Below, in pieces: positions 3,812-10,757 of a stretch of 10,757 bases of DNA (positions are counted from its first letter, which is position 1; every line of letters starts with the position of its first letter). A program made the translations under genes and the position numbers. Source of the stretch: JBQTHP01 sp052389755 (GTDB taxonomy: Bacteria > Pseudomonadota > Gammaproteobacteria > Steroidobacterales > Steroidobacteraceae); NCBI GenBank assembly GCA_052389755.1, contig JBQTHP010000189.1:1-10757 (forward strand), written 5' to 3'. The notes beneath the pieces were generated by a model. The model saw only the letters and a list, made by a program, of their open reading frames with translations, was not told where the DNA came from and searched no databases.

Positions 3812-5938
3812 TCACTCAGCTCCGAACTGCCAAAGGGCGCGCACCGCATACGTACGCGGCGCGCCAGGCGCCACCCAGATGCGTGCGTACGAGCTCGGGT
3901 AGTACGTCTCATCGAAGACGTTCTCGACGTCGACGAAGAACCTGAGCGACTCCGTCGCCGCAAATGATCCCGTCATTCTGACGAGGGTGTAGTCGGGCAG
4001 CTCGAAGGTCGGCACGCCCGTCTCGCCGAGACGCTCACCCACATAGTTGGCGCCGATGCCTGCGGTCAGCTCCCGCCCTGCGATCTGGAAGCTCTGCATC
4101 AGCAACACATTCGCGCTGTGTTCGGGGATGTTGATCAACCGACTGCCGGCGGGCAGTACGAAGCCGAAGTTCGGGTCCAGAGCCGCTTCGGTCACTTCGG
4201 CGTCGGTGTACGCGTACGCGAACGTGAAGCGCAGGTTGTCGGTGAGCTGCCCCGACGCGTCGATCTCCAATCCCTGGCTCTGCGCCTCGCCCGCAGCGAT
4301 GGAGAAACCTGCGTTGATTGGATCGGCTGTCAGCATGTTTGACTTCTCGGCGCGATAGATGGCCACCGTCCCCGAGAAGCGCCCGCCCGAGCTTGCGAAC
4401 TTGGTGCCAACCTCGTACGACTCGCTCAACTCGGGAGCGAACGCAATACCTGCTGCGTTGACACCCGTGTTGGGTCGGAAGCCTTTCGACCAGGCCGCAT
4501 AGAGGGACACGCTGTCCGTCGCATCGAACACGATGCCGGCACGGGGGCTCGTCTCGCTGTCGTCCGCGGTCTGCGTCGTGCTCGTGATGCGGTTGTCGAT
4601 CTGCTGCGAGAAGTCGTCATAGCGGACGCCCGCAAGCACCTTCAGCCTTTCCGTGATGTCGATCTGGTCCTGAAGATAGATGCCGGTTGCGTCCTGGTTT
4701 TCGATCTGGTTCTGGAACGGCCCCAGCGTGCGTGTCTGGCCGTACACCGGATTGAACACGTCGATCGCATACGGATTCGCGAGTGTCGGCCGAAAGCGGT
4801 TCTGCAGGGTCTCGAGCTCATAGTCGTAATAGTCGACGCCGAACAGCACGTGATGCGTGAGCGGCCCGCCTTCGACGCGGCCGGATATTTCGGCGCGCGC
4901 CGTCAGGTCGGTGGAGTCGTAATCGCGGAAACGGCGTTGCCGCGACAGCGTGCGGCCGTCCGTATAGAAGGACTGGCGCGAAGCGACCAGTTCCGGATCG
5001 CTCGAGAACCCCGTGAACGACGACTCGCGGTAGCCGAAACCCGTGTGCAGCGTCCAGTGCTGCGCGAGCTCGTGCTGGAGCACGAGCTGATGGCCCTTGG
5101 CATTGATTTCGGTGTTGCCGTCGGCGGGCTCGCCGAGGAAGCGTTCGACCGGGACGGCACCGAGCTCGCCGAAGGGGGCCACGATGCCGCGCTCGAACGG
5201 AGCCTCTTGCCGCACGTATTCGAACTCGTATGAAAGGGTCGTGGTGTTCGAGAACTGCACGAGGAACGAAGGAGTGACCGACAGTCGCTCGGAGGTGACG
5301 AACTCACGGAAGCTGTCGGCGTCGTCGTAGGCGCCATTGAGGCGGAACGCGATGGAATCCGTGATCGGGCCGGTGAAATCGGCCGCGAGACGGTACGTAT
5401 CGAATCGCGCGGCTGCGAGCTCGAGGCTCCCTGCGCGCTCGAATTGCGGCTTTTTGGTGACGATGTTGATCGTGCCACCGGGTTCCGCGCGTCCGTACAG
5501 CGCGGAGCCAGGTCCCTTCACGATTTCGATGCGCTCGATGTTGGACGCATCACGCCGGCCGCTGAAGCCGCGTCCGGCATTGAAGCCGTTCACGAGGTAG
5601 CCCGACGGGGTATTCTCGTCTCCCGCGAAGCCACGAATGGCGAAGCTGTCCCACAGGCCGCCGAAGGTGTTCTGGCGTGCGACGCCGCTCGCAAGGTCGA
5701 GCGCATCATCGAGCTGCGACACCGCAATGTCCTGAAGGAGCTCTGCCGAGAGGATCTGTACGCTCTGCGGCAGCTCCTCGATGGGCGTGTCTCCGCGGAA
5801 TGGTTGGCGCTGTGCGGCAATCTCGACGGTCTCGACCTCGCCCTGCGCGGTCGCGGGGTCCTGGGCAAGACCGGCGGTCGGCCCCAGCAGCAACACTGCG
5901 GGGACCAGAATGCGAACGTTCTTCAATGTGGTCGTCAC
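3812..5938 (-). CDS. TonB-dependent siderophore receptor
   Basis: The 708-residue outer-membrane protein starts at GTG 5938, which has AGGGGAG six bases upstream. A longer open frame back to 6052 lacks this site and would bury the signal peptide. Residues 2-25 form a Sec signal (basic start, hydrophobic core, cleavage near GLA/Q). A TonB-box-like ETVEIAA lies at about 36-42. The plug domain (about 50-160) includes LPQSVQILSAELL, the strand SFAIRGF and RIEIVKGPGSALYGRAEPGG, typical of the FhuA/FpvA-like siderophore group. The remaining 540 residues form the 22-strand barrel, ending in ALWQFGAE. It imports a ferric chelate with energy from TonB-ExbB-ExbD. The siderophore is unknown. It is divergent from a PepSY-TM gene, its likely partner. 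No deletion or frameshift is seen. Confidence 0.92.
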   Translation of the reverse strand: MTTTLKNVRILVPAVLLLGPTAGLAQDPATAQGEVETVEIAAQRQPFRGDTPIEELPQSVQILSAELLQDIAVSQLDDALDLASGVARQNTFGGLWDSFAIRGFAGDENTPSGYLVNGFNAGRGFSGRRDASNIERIEIVKGPGSALYGRAEPGGTINIVTKKPQFERAGSLELAAARFDTYRLAADFTGPITDSIAFRLNGAYDDADSFREFVTSERLSVTPSFLVQFSNTTTLSYEFEYVRQEAPFERGIVAPFGELGAVPVERFLGEPADGNTEINAKGHQLVLQHELAQHWTLHTGFGYRESSFTGFSSDPELVASRQSFYTDGRTLSRQRRFRDYDSTDLTARAEISGRVEGGPLTHHVLFGVDYYDYELETLQNRFRPTLANPYAIDVFNPVYGQTRTLGPFQNQIENQDATGIYLQDQIDITERLKVLAGVRYDDFSQQIDNRITSTTQTADDSETSPRAGIVFDATDSVSLYAAWSKGFRPNTGVNAAGIAFAPELSESYEVGTKFASSGGRFSGTVAIYRAEKSNMLTADPINAGFSIAAGEAQSQGLEIDASGQLTDNLRFTFAYAYTDAEVTEAALDPNFGFVLPAGSRLINIPEHSANVLLMQSFQIAGRELTAGIGANYVGERLGETGVPTFELPDYTLVRMTGSFAATESLRFFVDVENVFDETYYPSSYARIWVAPGAPRTYAVRALWQFGAE

Positions 5939-5944
5939 GGTAGG

Positions 5945-5951
5945 CTCCCCT
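5945..5951 (-). promoter_or_regulatory. Ribosome binding site that fixes the receptor start
   Basis: AGGGGAG on the minus strand lies six bases before GTG 5938. It places the start exactly before the signal peptide and argues against the longer frame to 6052. Confidence 0.65.
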
Positions 5952-6067
5952 GATCCCAGCTGGATGCTTCGAGGTTTTGATTCGGTTCGGCGCGTGTAAA
6001 GTTGTACCGAAGATTGCCCGGGCGATGATGCCGAATTGCGGCCGAATTCCATTCAAAGAGTTCGCTG

Positions 6068-6086
6068 GTGCCGCCTCGATCGGCAC
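6068..6086. repeat. Inverted repeat between divergent iron genes
   Basis: GTGCCG (6068-6073) and CGGCAC (6081-6086) are separated by seven bases. They lie in the region between the receptor start and the PepSY start. The site is a possible operator or a hairpin in the PepSY leader. It does not resemble a Fur box, and I see no clear Fur box elsewhere between the two genes. Confidence 0.25.
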
Positions 6087-6132
6087 GATCCAACAAAACC
6101 GCTCGGATAACGTCTTCCAGGTGCAGACTGCC

Positions 6133-7650
6133 GTGCCAGGTTCGCCTGTACGCACCACCGTGCGGGCGCCGTCACGTGCACAGTCGACCCTCGTGCCGTG
6201 GATCGCTCGCGTCCATCGCTGGCTCGGGATCTCGATCGGCGCGATGCTCGCGATCTGGTTCGCGACCGGCACCGTCCTGAGCTTCGTGCCGTTCCCGGAG
6301 TTGAACGTCCAGGAGCGTCTCGCCATGCGCGAATCGCTCGATCCTGGTGCGGTACGGGTTCTGCCCGGTGCGGCGCTGGCTTCTCTCGGGGACATCGCGA
6401 TCGAGCGAGTCCGGCTCATTTCGGTGGACGGCCGACCGCGTTACGTCGTGTCCATCCCGGGCCGCGGCAGCGTGGCCATCGACGCGACATCCGGGGTGCA
6501 GCAAACCTGGCTCGACGCAGGGGACGCCGCCCGCGTCGCGGCGCGACATTCGGGCCTCGACATTCTGCGCGTCGAGGGACCGCTCGAGTACGACCAGTGG
6601 ACGGTTCACGATCCCTACGACGAGTGGCGTCCCTTTCATAAAGTCACTCTGGACGACGCCGCCGGGACGGTGCTCTACGTATCAGCCAGCACCGGTGAGG
6701 TCGTGCAGCAGACCCGCCGCTTCGAACGGGCGTGGAATCGCGTCGGTGCGGTGGTTCACTGGCTGAACTTCGCCCCTTTGCGTTGGCGCGATGGCCTGTG
6801 GCATGCGACGGTGTGGTCGCTCGCGCTGCTCGGCATCACGCTGACGATCCTGGGTCTGACACTCGGTATCATCCGCACGCTTCAGCTGCGTCGGCTGCGC
6901 CGGCGGGGCGTATCGCCCTTTCGTGGGCTGCTGCGCTGGCACCATCTCGCAGGTCTGTGTGCGGCGCTCCTGATCGCCAACTGGATCGTGAGTGGCTGGC
7001 TGTCGCTCGATCACGGGATCTTCTTCTCCACCGGGAAGCCCTCGCCGGAGCAGCAGGCCCGTCTGCGAGGCGTTTCGCTTCGCTCGGCGGCCGAGCAGGT
7101 GCAAGGGCTGGCGCTTTCCGAGACCGATGGCGTGAAGGAAATCGAGCTCGCGGCGCTCGGCGGGCGAGCCCTGCTGATCGTCCGCGGCACTCTCCCCGAG
7201 TTGCCGCGGGTCATACGGATCGAGGGCGAGGGAACTGCGCAGACACCGGGTGTCCTGCCGGACGCACTGCTGGTGGGCGCCGTCGAGGCCGCGTGGTCAC
7301 CGGCGCGAGTCGTACGGCTCGAGCGCATCGAGCCGGGCGATCGTTACGCGCGGCGCGGGCAACCGTATCCGGCGAATGCCCGACGTCTGGTGCTGGATGA
7401 TCCGAAGCAGACCTGGGTGCATCTCGTTGCGGCCAGCGGCGAGGTCCTCTCGGTCATGGATCCGGGCCGCCGCACGTATCGATGGCTGGTCGATGGCCTG
7501 CACAATCTCGACTTCGCGCCGCTCAACCGCGCCGGCGTGTGGCATGTACTGCTCGTCACGGCTACGACGGCCGGATTCTCATTCGTAATGACCGGCATCG
7601 TGCTGGCGGTGCGCCGGGTGCGCAGGAACTTCGCCGCGCGCCTCGGCTAG
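6133..7650 (+). CDS. PepSY-associated TM protein, likely ferric-siderophore reductase
   Basis: Taken from GTG 6133 (AGGTG nine bases upstream), the protein has 505 residues. The frame is open back to 5977, but that part has no ribosome site and no family-like sequence. There are four transmembrane helices, at about 31-53, 222-246, 270-292 and 469-494. Large periplasmic PepSY-type parts lie after helix 1 and helix 3, with the PepSY pattern SASTGEVV and AASGEVLSV. Histidines near the helices (28 in VHRW, 209, 224, 270-271, 457 and 471) suit heme binding. The related FoxB is a heme-containing inner-membrane reductase that frees iron from siderophores. The divergent receptor supports the same role here. 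The stop shares CTAG with the Lrp gene. Confidence 0.85.
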   Translation: MPGSPVRTTVRAPSRAQSTLVPWIARVHRWLGISIGAMLAIWFATGTVLSFVPFPELNVQERLAMRESLDPGAVRVLPGAALASLGDIAIERVRLISVDGRPRYVVSIPGRGSVAIDATSGVQQTWLDAGDAARVAARHSGLDILRVEGPLEYDQWTVHDPYDEWRPFHKVTLDDAAGTVLYVSASTGEVVQQTRRFERAWNRVGAVVHWLNFAPLRWRDGLWHATVWSLALLGITLTILGLTLGIIRTLQLRRLRRRGVSPFRGLLRWHHLAGLCAALLIANWIVSGWLSLDHGIFFSTGKPSPEQQARLRGVSLRSAAEQVQGLALSETDGVKEIELAALGGRALLIVRGTLPELPRVIRIEGEGTAQTPGVLPDALLVGAVEAAWSPARVVRLERIEPGDRYARRGQPYPANARRLVLDDPKQTWVHLVAASGEVLSVMDPGRRTYRWLVDGLHNLDFAPLNRAGVWHVLLVTATTAGFSFVMTGIVLAVRRVRRNFAARLG

Positions 7651-8168
7651 AGGTGTTCGTCTCCGAACAGCTTTGCGAGCGGGTAGTGGAGCTTCTGGAA
7701 AGGCGACTTGATGACGATGTAGCTGAAGTACTTGGCTACGCCGATGTCGCGTTCGAGGATGCCTTCGATCACCGACTGGTAGTGCGCCACGCCGCGCGTA
7801 ATGAATCGCAGCAGATAATCGTAGCCGCCGCTGATCAAGTGGCACTCGATCACCTCGTCTATGGTTCGTATCGCTTCTTCGAACTTGGTGAAGTCCTCGC
7901 GCTTGTGATCGCTCAGCGTCACTTCGGTGAACACGGTGATGGTCTCGCCGAGCTTGGCGATGTCGATGTAAGCGTTGTAGCTCTTGATATAGCCCGCCTG
8001 CTCCAGCCGACGGACGCGGAGCAGGCATGGGCTCGGGGAGAGCGCCACGGCATTGGCTAGATTGATGTTCGTGATCCGGCCGTTGCGCTGCAACTGGGCG
8101 AGGATATTGATGTCTATGCGGTCCAGTTTGACCGTGTGATTCGACAGACGTGCGCTCCCCGTAGCCAA
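7647..8168 (-). CDS. Lrp/AsnC family transcriptional regulator
   Basis: The protein has 173 residues if started at TTG 8168; no ATG or GTG lies before the conserved LDRIDINIL segment, so the true start is uncertain by several codons. An N-terminal winged helix-turn-helix (about 15-65) contains RITNINLANAVALSPSPCLL then RVRRLEQAGYI. The C-terminal RAM domain (about 70-160) carries SGGYDYLLRF, the usual effector-binding and oligomer motif. Lrp/AsnC proteins sense amino acids or related acids and control their metabolism. It is the last gene of the operon, 9 bases after the HAD stop, so it likely regulates these genes or a linked amino-acid pathway. It meets the PepSY gene tail to tail. Confidence 0.9.
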   Translation of the reverse strand: MATGSARLSNHTVKLDRIDINILAQLQRNGRITNINLANAVALSPSPCLLRVRRLEQAGYIKSYNAYIDIAKLGETITVFTEVTLSDHKREDFTKFEEAIRTIDEVIECHLISGGYDYLLRFITRGVAHYQSVIEGILERDIGVAKYFSYIVIKSPFQKLHYPLAKLFGDEHL

Positions 8169-8177
8169 GGTCGTGTC

Positions 8178-8897
8178 TCAGCCTCGTATCTGCTCCTGGT
8201 GTGCCCTGACCAGGTCGGCCGTGCTGTAAAACACGTAGTCGCAGCGTGCTTTGCCGGCACCTGCACCTGTCGCCGGGACGGTGCTTTCCCGCCGCCGGTC
8301 GATCCAGGCCGTTCCCAGCCCGGCAGCCGCTGCTGGCTTCAAATCATGCGGCACGCTGCTGGCGACGTGCAACGTCTGGCGGGGAGTGGCGCCGAGCCGC
8401 TCCAGGCGAGCGATAAGGAATTCGAAGGCGCGGCGGTCCGGCTTCGAGGCGCCGCTGTCCTCGGGTGTGAAAACCGCCTCGAACCGGGCGTCGAGACGCC
8501 GGCGGCTCGCGGCGATGCTCGCGTGATCGGCGTTCGAGAGGATGACGAGCTTGAAGAAGCGGCGCAGATACTGCAGGGCGCCGGCCGCATCGGGGTAGGC
8601 GGGCCAGTGCGCGATGGATCGGGCGAAGAGCGCGTGATCGTCCTCGGAAGCGATGATGCCCCAGTCGCGCGCGAGCCGCCGGTGCGATTCGGCGAGCGAT
8701 TCCGCGAAGGAACGCTCTGGCTTCTCCGCGAGCTCTGCCACCGAATGGCGGGCGAAAGCCTCGAGCACCTCTGCGCGCGGCAGCGACAGCCGCGCGCTCG
8801 CGAGCAGCGGGCGCAGCGCCGCGCAGATGCCCGAGTCCTGGTCGACCAGCGTCCCGTAGCAGCCGAGCGTGAGTACCTTGTAATCGGTCAGCGGCAT
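8178..8897 (-). CDS. HAD type II (haloacid dehalogenase-like) protein lacking the nucleophile Asp
   Basis: This 239-residue protein belongs to the HAD superfamily, close to proteins annotated haloacid dehalogenase type II. Motif I in that family reads FDCYGTL, where the Asp attacks the substrate. Here it reads LGCYGTL with Gly12 (codon GGC, bases 8862-8864). The other parts remain: Thr16, motif II LSNAD (Ser/Asn), motif III SKPDRRAF (Lys) and motif IV ASSVPHDLKPAAAAGL. A helical cap domain spans about 25-100. The frame is intact and the length is normal, so this is not obvious decay. As written it should not form the aspartyl intermediate. It may be inactive, regulatory or changed in chemistry. 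ATG 8897 lies 23 bases after the ghrA-like gene. Confidence 0.88.
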   Translation of the reverse strand: MPLTDYKVLTLGCYGTLVDQDSGICAALRPLLASARLSLPRAEVLEAFARHSVAELAEKPERSFAESLAESHRRLARDWGIIASEDDHALFARSIAHWPAYPDAAGALQYLRRFFKLVILSNADHASIAASRRRLDARFEAVFTPEDSGASKPDRRAFEFLIARLERLGATPRQTLHVASSVPHDLKPAAAAGLGTAWIDRRRESTVPATGAGAGKARCDYVFYSTADLVRAHQEQIRG

Positions 8898-8920
8898 AAT
8901 CGTAGCCGTCCGCGCGGTGA

Positions 8921-9853
8921 TCAGTAGCCGAGGCTTCGGTCGACGACATCGTGAAGGGGCTCGCCGGCGCGGTGACGCCGGATGTTGTCGATGACGACCG
9001 CCGCGGCCGTTGCCGGGGAGGTCATGCTAGCGACGTGGGGCGTTATCAGGACCCGCGGATGGCGCCACAGCGGGTGCGCGGATGGCAGCGGCTCAGGATC
9101 GGTGACGTCGAGAATCGCCGCGGACAGATGCCCGGCGTCGAGCACCGCGAGCAGGGCGTCGGTGTCGAGGTGCGCCCCTCGGCCGACGTTCAGCAGCGCC
9201 GCGCCGCGCGGCAGCGCCTCGAGCAGCTTGCGATCGAGGATGCCCCGCGTTTCCGCGGTGAGCGGCAGGAGGCCCACCAGGATGTCGCAGCGAGCGACGA
9301 AGGCGTGCAGCGACTCGCGGCCCGCGAAGGACGCCACGCCGGGCAGGGATTTCGGCGAACGGCTCCAACCCAACCGCTCGAAACCGAAGCTGCCGAGCCG
9401 ATCGAGCACGGCGGTGCCCAGCACGCCGAGACCCATGACGCCGACGCGCCGCTCGCGCGCCGCGACCAGCCTGATCTCCTTCCACTGATGGTGCCGCTGC
9501 TGGTCGATGTACTGGAGCAGGTGCCGGTGCAGCGCGAGTACCGACATCGTCGCGTACTCGACCATGCCTTCGATGATGGCGGGCTCGACCATGCGAACGA
9601 GCGCCACGTGCCGCGGCACGATCGAGATGTCGAACTGATCCACGCCGGCGCCGGACGAGAAGAGCACCTTGAGATTCGGCAGCGAGCGAGCGAGATCGGA
9701 CGGCGGCTCCCACGCAACGAGGTACTCGACGTCCTCGAGATGGCCCCCTTCGGGCCAGAGCCTGAGCTCGAGATCCGGCGCACGCTCCGCGAAGACACGC
9801 GCCCATTCCGTGGCGCGTGAGCGGTCGGCCGTATAGAGCACCGCGGGGCTCAC
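8921..9853 (-). CDS. ghrA: Glyoxylate/hydroxypyruvate reductase A-type dehydrogenase
   Basis: This 310-residue D-2-hydroxyacid dehydrogenase resembles E. coli GhrA over its whole length, for example SWPGVQSFAGRE there against SLPGVASFAGRE here. The Rossmann motif GLGVLG (141-146) binds NAD(P). The catalytic set is Arg225 (NVGRGAH), Glu254 (DPEPLP) and His273 (TPHVAS). The family reduces glyoxylate, hydroxypyruvate or related 2-oxo acids in the cytosol; the true substrate in this operon is not known. GTG 9853 is preferred, giving MSPAVLYTAD, a good match to the GhrA N-terminus. TTG 9862, overlapping the GNAT stop as TTGA, is the alternative. The gene sits between GNAT and HAD genes of the same operon. 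Confidence 0.88.
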   Translation of the reverse strand: MSPAVLYTADRSRATEWARVFAERAPDLELRLWPEGGHLEDVEYLVAWEPPSDLARSLPNLKVLFSSGAGVDQFDISIVPRHVALVRMVEPAIIEGMVEYATMSVLALHRHLLQYIDQQRHHQWKEIRLVAARERRVGVMGLGVLGTAVLDRLGSFGFERLGWSRSPKSLPGVASFAGRESLHAFVARCDILVGLLPLTAETRGILDRKLLEALPRGAALLNVGRGAHLDTDALLAVLDAGHLSAAILDVTDPEPLPSAHPLWRHPRVLITPHVASMTSPATAAAVVIDNIRRHRAGEPLHDVVDRSLGY

Positions 9854-9858
9854 GGATC

Positions 9859-10698
9859 TCAACCGAGTGCCTGCGAAACGAGGCCGAAGGTCCGGACGGA
9901 TGCACGCCGCGCGGGCAGCTCGCCGCGCGTCATCGAGGCGTACTCATCGACCGCACGCATGTCGAAGGTCCCGAGATGAGCGGCGAGCGCCTGTGCATCG
10001 GCGGGAATATCAGCGCGCGTGAAGCCGGTGCCGCGAGCGAGCAGCGCCGATGCGAGTGCGATCGCGAGCGGCTCGTCTTCCGCGACGAGCGGCCCCAGGA
10101 GCATTCCGCGACCCGAGAAACGTTGCAGCACGAAGCCCACTGGCGCGCCGTCGCGTGTCGCGACCAGCCCACCGCCGCCCAGCGCGTATATCGCGCGGAT
10201 CAGTTCCGGTCGCGGCGCGCCGAACGCTCCGGCATCGAGCTCGCAGAGCGAATCGACATCCGCTTCGGTGACGTCGCTCAGCGCTACGCCCGGCGGCGGC
10301 GCGGCGGCTGGCACTCGCGCGAGCTCGCCCTGACATTGCAGGATCGCGCCTCGTTCGACGAAGCCGAGCCGACGATAAATGCCGAGCCCGGCGCGGGTCG
10401 CGACGAGGCGCAGCGTTCGCGGGCCGGCGTCCTCCAGGACGACGTCCATCAGGCGTGCGCCGATGCCGCGCCCCTGACGGTCCTTGCGGACGAGGACGAA
10501 TCCCACGGTGCCGACATCCGGACCCCACGGCCACCAGATCGCCGTGCCGACGAGGTCATCGGGCGGTTCGCACGCGGCCCAGCCGCGACCGAGGCGAGCG
10601 TGAAACTCCCAGTCCTCGAGGCGATGCGACCAGTTCAGCTCCTGCGTGAAGCGCAAGGCGGCCGGCAGATCCCGGCCTTCGAGCCGCCGCAGGACCAT
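9859..10698 (-). CDS. Two-domain GNAT family N-acetyltransferase
   Basis: This 279-residue protein has an N-terminal GNAT domain (about 1-125). Acetyl-CoA motif A is RKDRQGRGIGARLM (71-84), followed by GIYRRLGF, the usual last strand-helix. A second GNAT-like half (about 137-275) ends FGLVSQALG, as in the Acetyltransf_18 type of double proteins. The substrate is unknown; relatives act on small amines or amino acids. ATG 10698 gives a normal N-terminus, but its ribosome site is poor. It begins 17 bases after an upstream gene on the same strand and ends next to the ghrA-like gene, so it belongs to the operon. Confidence 0.85.
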   Translation of the reverse strand: MVLRRLEGRDLPAALRFTQELNWSHRLEDWEFHARLGRGWAACEPPDDLVGTAIWWPWGPDVGTVGFVLVRKDRQGRGIGARLMDVVLEDAGPRTLRLVATRAGLGIYRRLGFVERGAILQCQGELARVPAAAPPPGVALSDVTEADVDSLCELDAGAFGAPRPELIRAIYALGGGGLVATRDGAPVGFVLQRFSGRGMLLGPLVAEDEPLAIALASALLARGTGFTRADIPADAQALAAHLGTFDMRAVDEYASMTRGELPARRASVRTFGLVSQALG

Positions 10699-10715
10699 CT
10701 CGGTTTGCGTCGAGT

Positions 10716-10757
10716 TCAGAAGTAGCGCACCCAGGCCTGCTTCGAGGTCCGCTTGTA
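10716..10757 (-). CDS. C-terminal end of an upstream operon gene (partial)
   Basis: On the minus strand an open frame enters from the right edge and ends YKRTSKQAWVRYF followed by TGA (10716-10718). The 13 residues are basic and aromatic. They stop 17 bases before the GNAT ATG, the spacing of operon neighbours. The family cannot be identified from this piece. Confidence 0.45.
   Translation of the reverse strand, partial: YKRTSKQAWVRYF

Noticed and set aside
2728..3945. 405-codon open frame on the plus strand
   Set aside because: Its first third is antisense to vapBC and its end is antisense to the TonB receptor. Only about 3175-3592 looks like protein, and that is the hydrolase remnant.
5939..6132. 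Fur box between receptor and PepSY genes
   Set aside because: No stretch resembles the 19-bp GATAAT-type inverted repeat on reading both strands.
5706..6419. 237-codon minus-strand frame covering the receptor start region
   Set aside because: It is low-complexity Arg/Ser/Pro-rich translation in a shadow frame of the receptor and PepSY genes.
8951..9820. 289-codon plus-strand frame opposite ghrA
   Set aside because: Its composition is typical of antisense to a GC-rich gene. The minus strand shows a clear dehydrogenase with all motifs.
1..10757. tRNA, rRNA, CRISPR array or transposase gene
   Set aside because: No cloverleaf-like segment, no regularly spaced repeats with spacers, and no transposase or integrase motifs were seen.

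Overview
The window is GC-rich DNA from a proteobacterium. A TonB-dependent outer-membrane receptor with a signal peptide makes it Gram-negative. The gene mix (PepSY-TM iron reductase, Lrp/AsnC regulator, GhrA-type reductase, VapBC and MntA/HepT modules) fits a gamma- or betaproteobacterium. I cannot place the genus.

Left part (1-3811) is an accessory, partly decayed stretch. It opens with the last codons of a membrane protein and a C-terminal scrap of a VOC/glyoxalase-like gene, then an intact glutathione S-transferase gene. Next comes an intact MntA/HepT (nucleotidyltransferase/HEPN) toxin-antitoxin pair with an inverted repeat upstream. After it, an N-terminal remnant of a small antitoxin-like protein runs head-on into an N-terminal remnant of a serine hydrolase (SMTK motif) on the other strand. 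An intact FitA/VapC-type module follows on the minus strand, with a nested palindrome at its 3' end and a promoter region holding three ACATGT palindromes. Last is an alpha/beta-hydrolase pseudogene, 5'-truncated and frameshifted before its catalytic His. The intact small genes here are mostly toxin-antitoxin pairs, and the metabolic genes around them are mostly broken.

Middle part (3812-7650) is an iron-uptake locus: a siderophore-type TonB-dependent receptor (minus) divergent from a four-helix PepSY-TM protein (plus) of the FoxB/PiuB kind. The receptor would bring the ferric chelate across the outer membrane, and the PepSY-TM protein would reduce iron at the inner membrane. The PepSY gene ends tail to tail with the next operon, both genes taking their TAG stop from one CTAG.

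Right part (7647-10757) is a tightly packed minus-strand operon. In transcription order it holds the end of an unknown gene, a two-domain GNAT acetyltransferase, a GhrA-type 2-hydroxyacid dehydrogenase, a type II haloacid-dehalogenase-like protein and an Lrp/AsnC regulator. It looks like a small-molecule (2-oxo/2-hydroxy acid or amino-acid) catabolic unit carrying its own regulator. Its most unusual feature is that the HAD protein has Gly where the family's nucleophilic Asp should be, with the other motifs kept.
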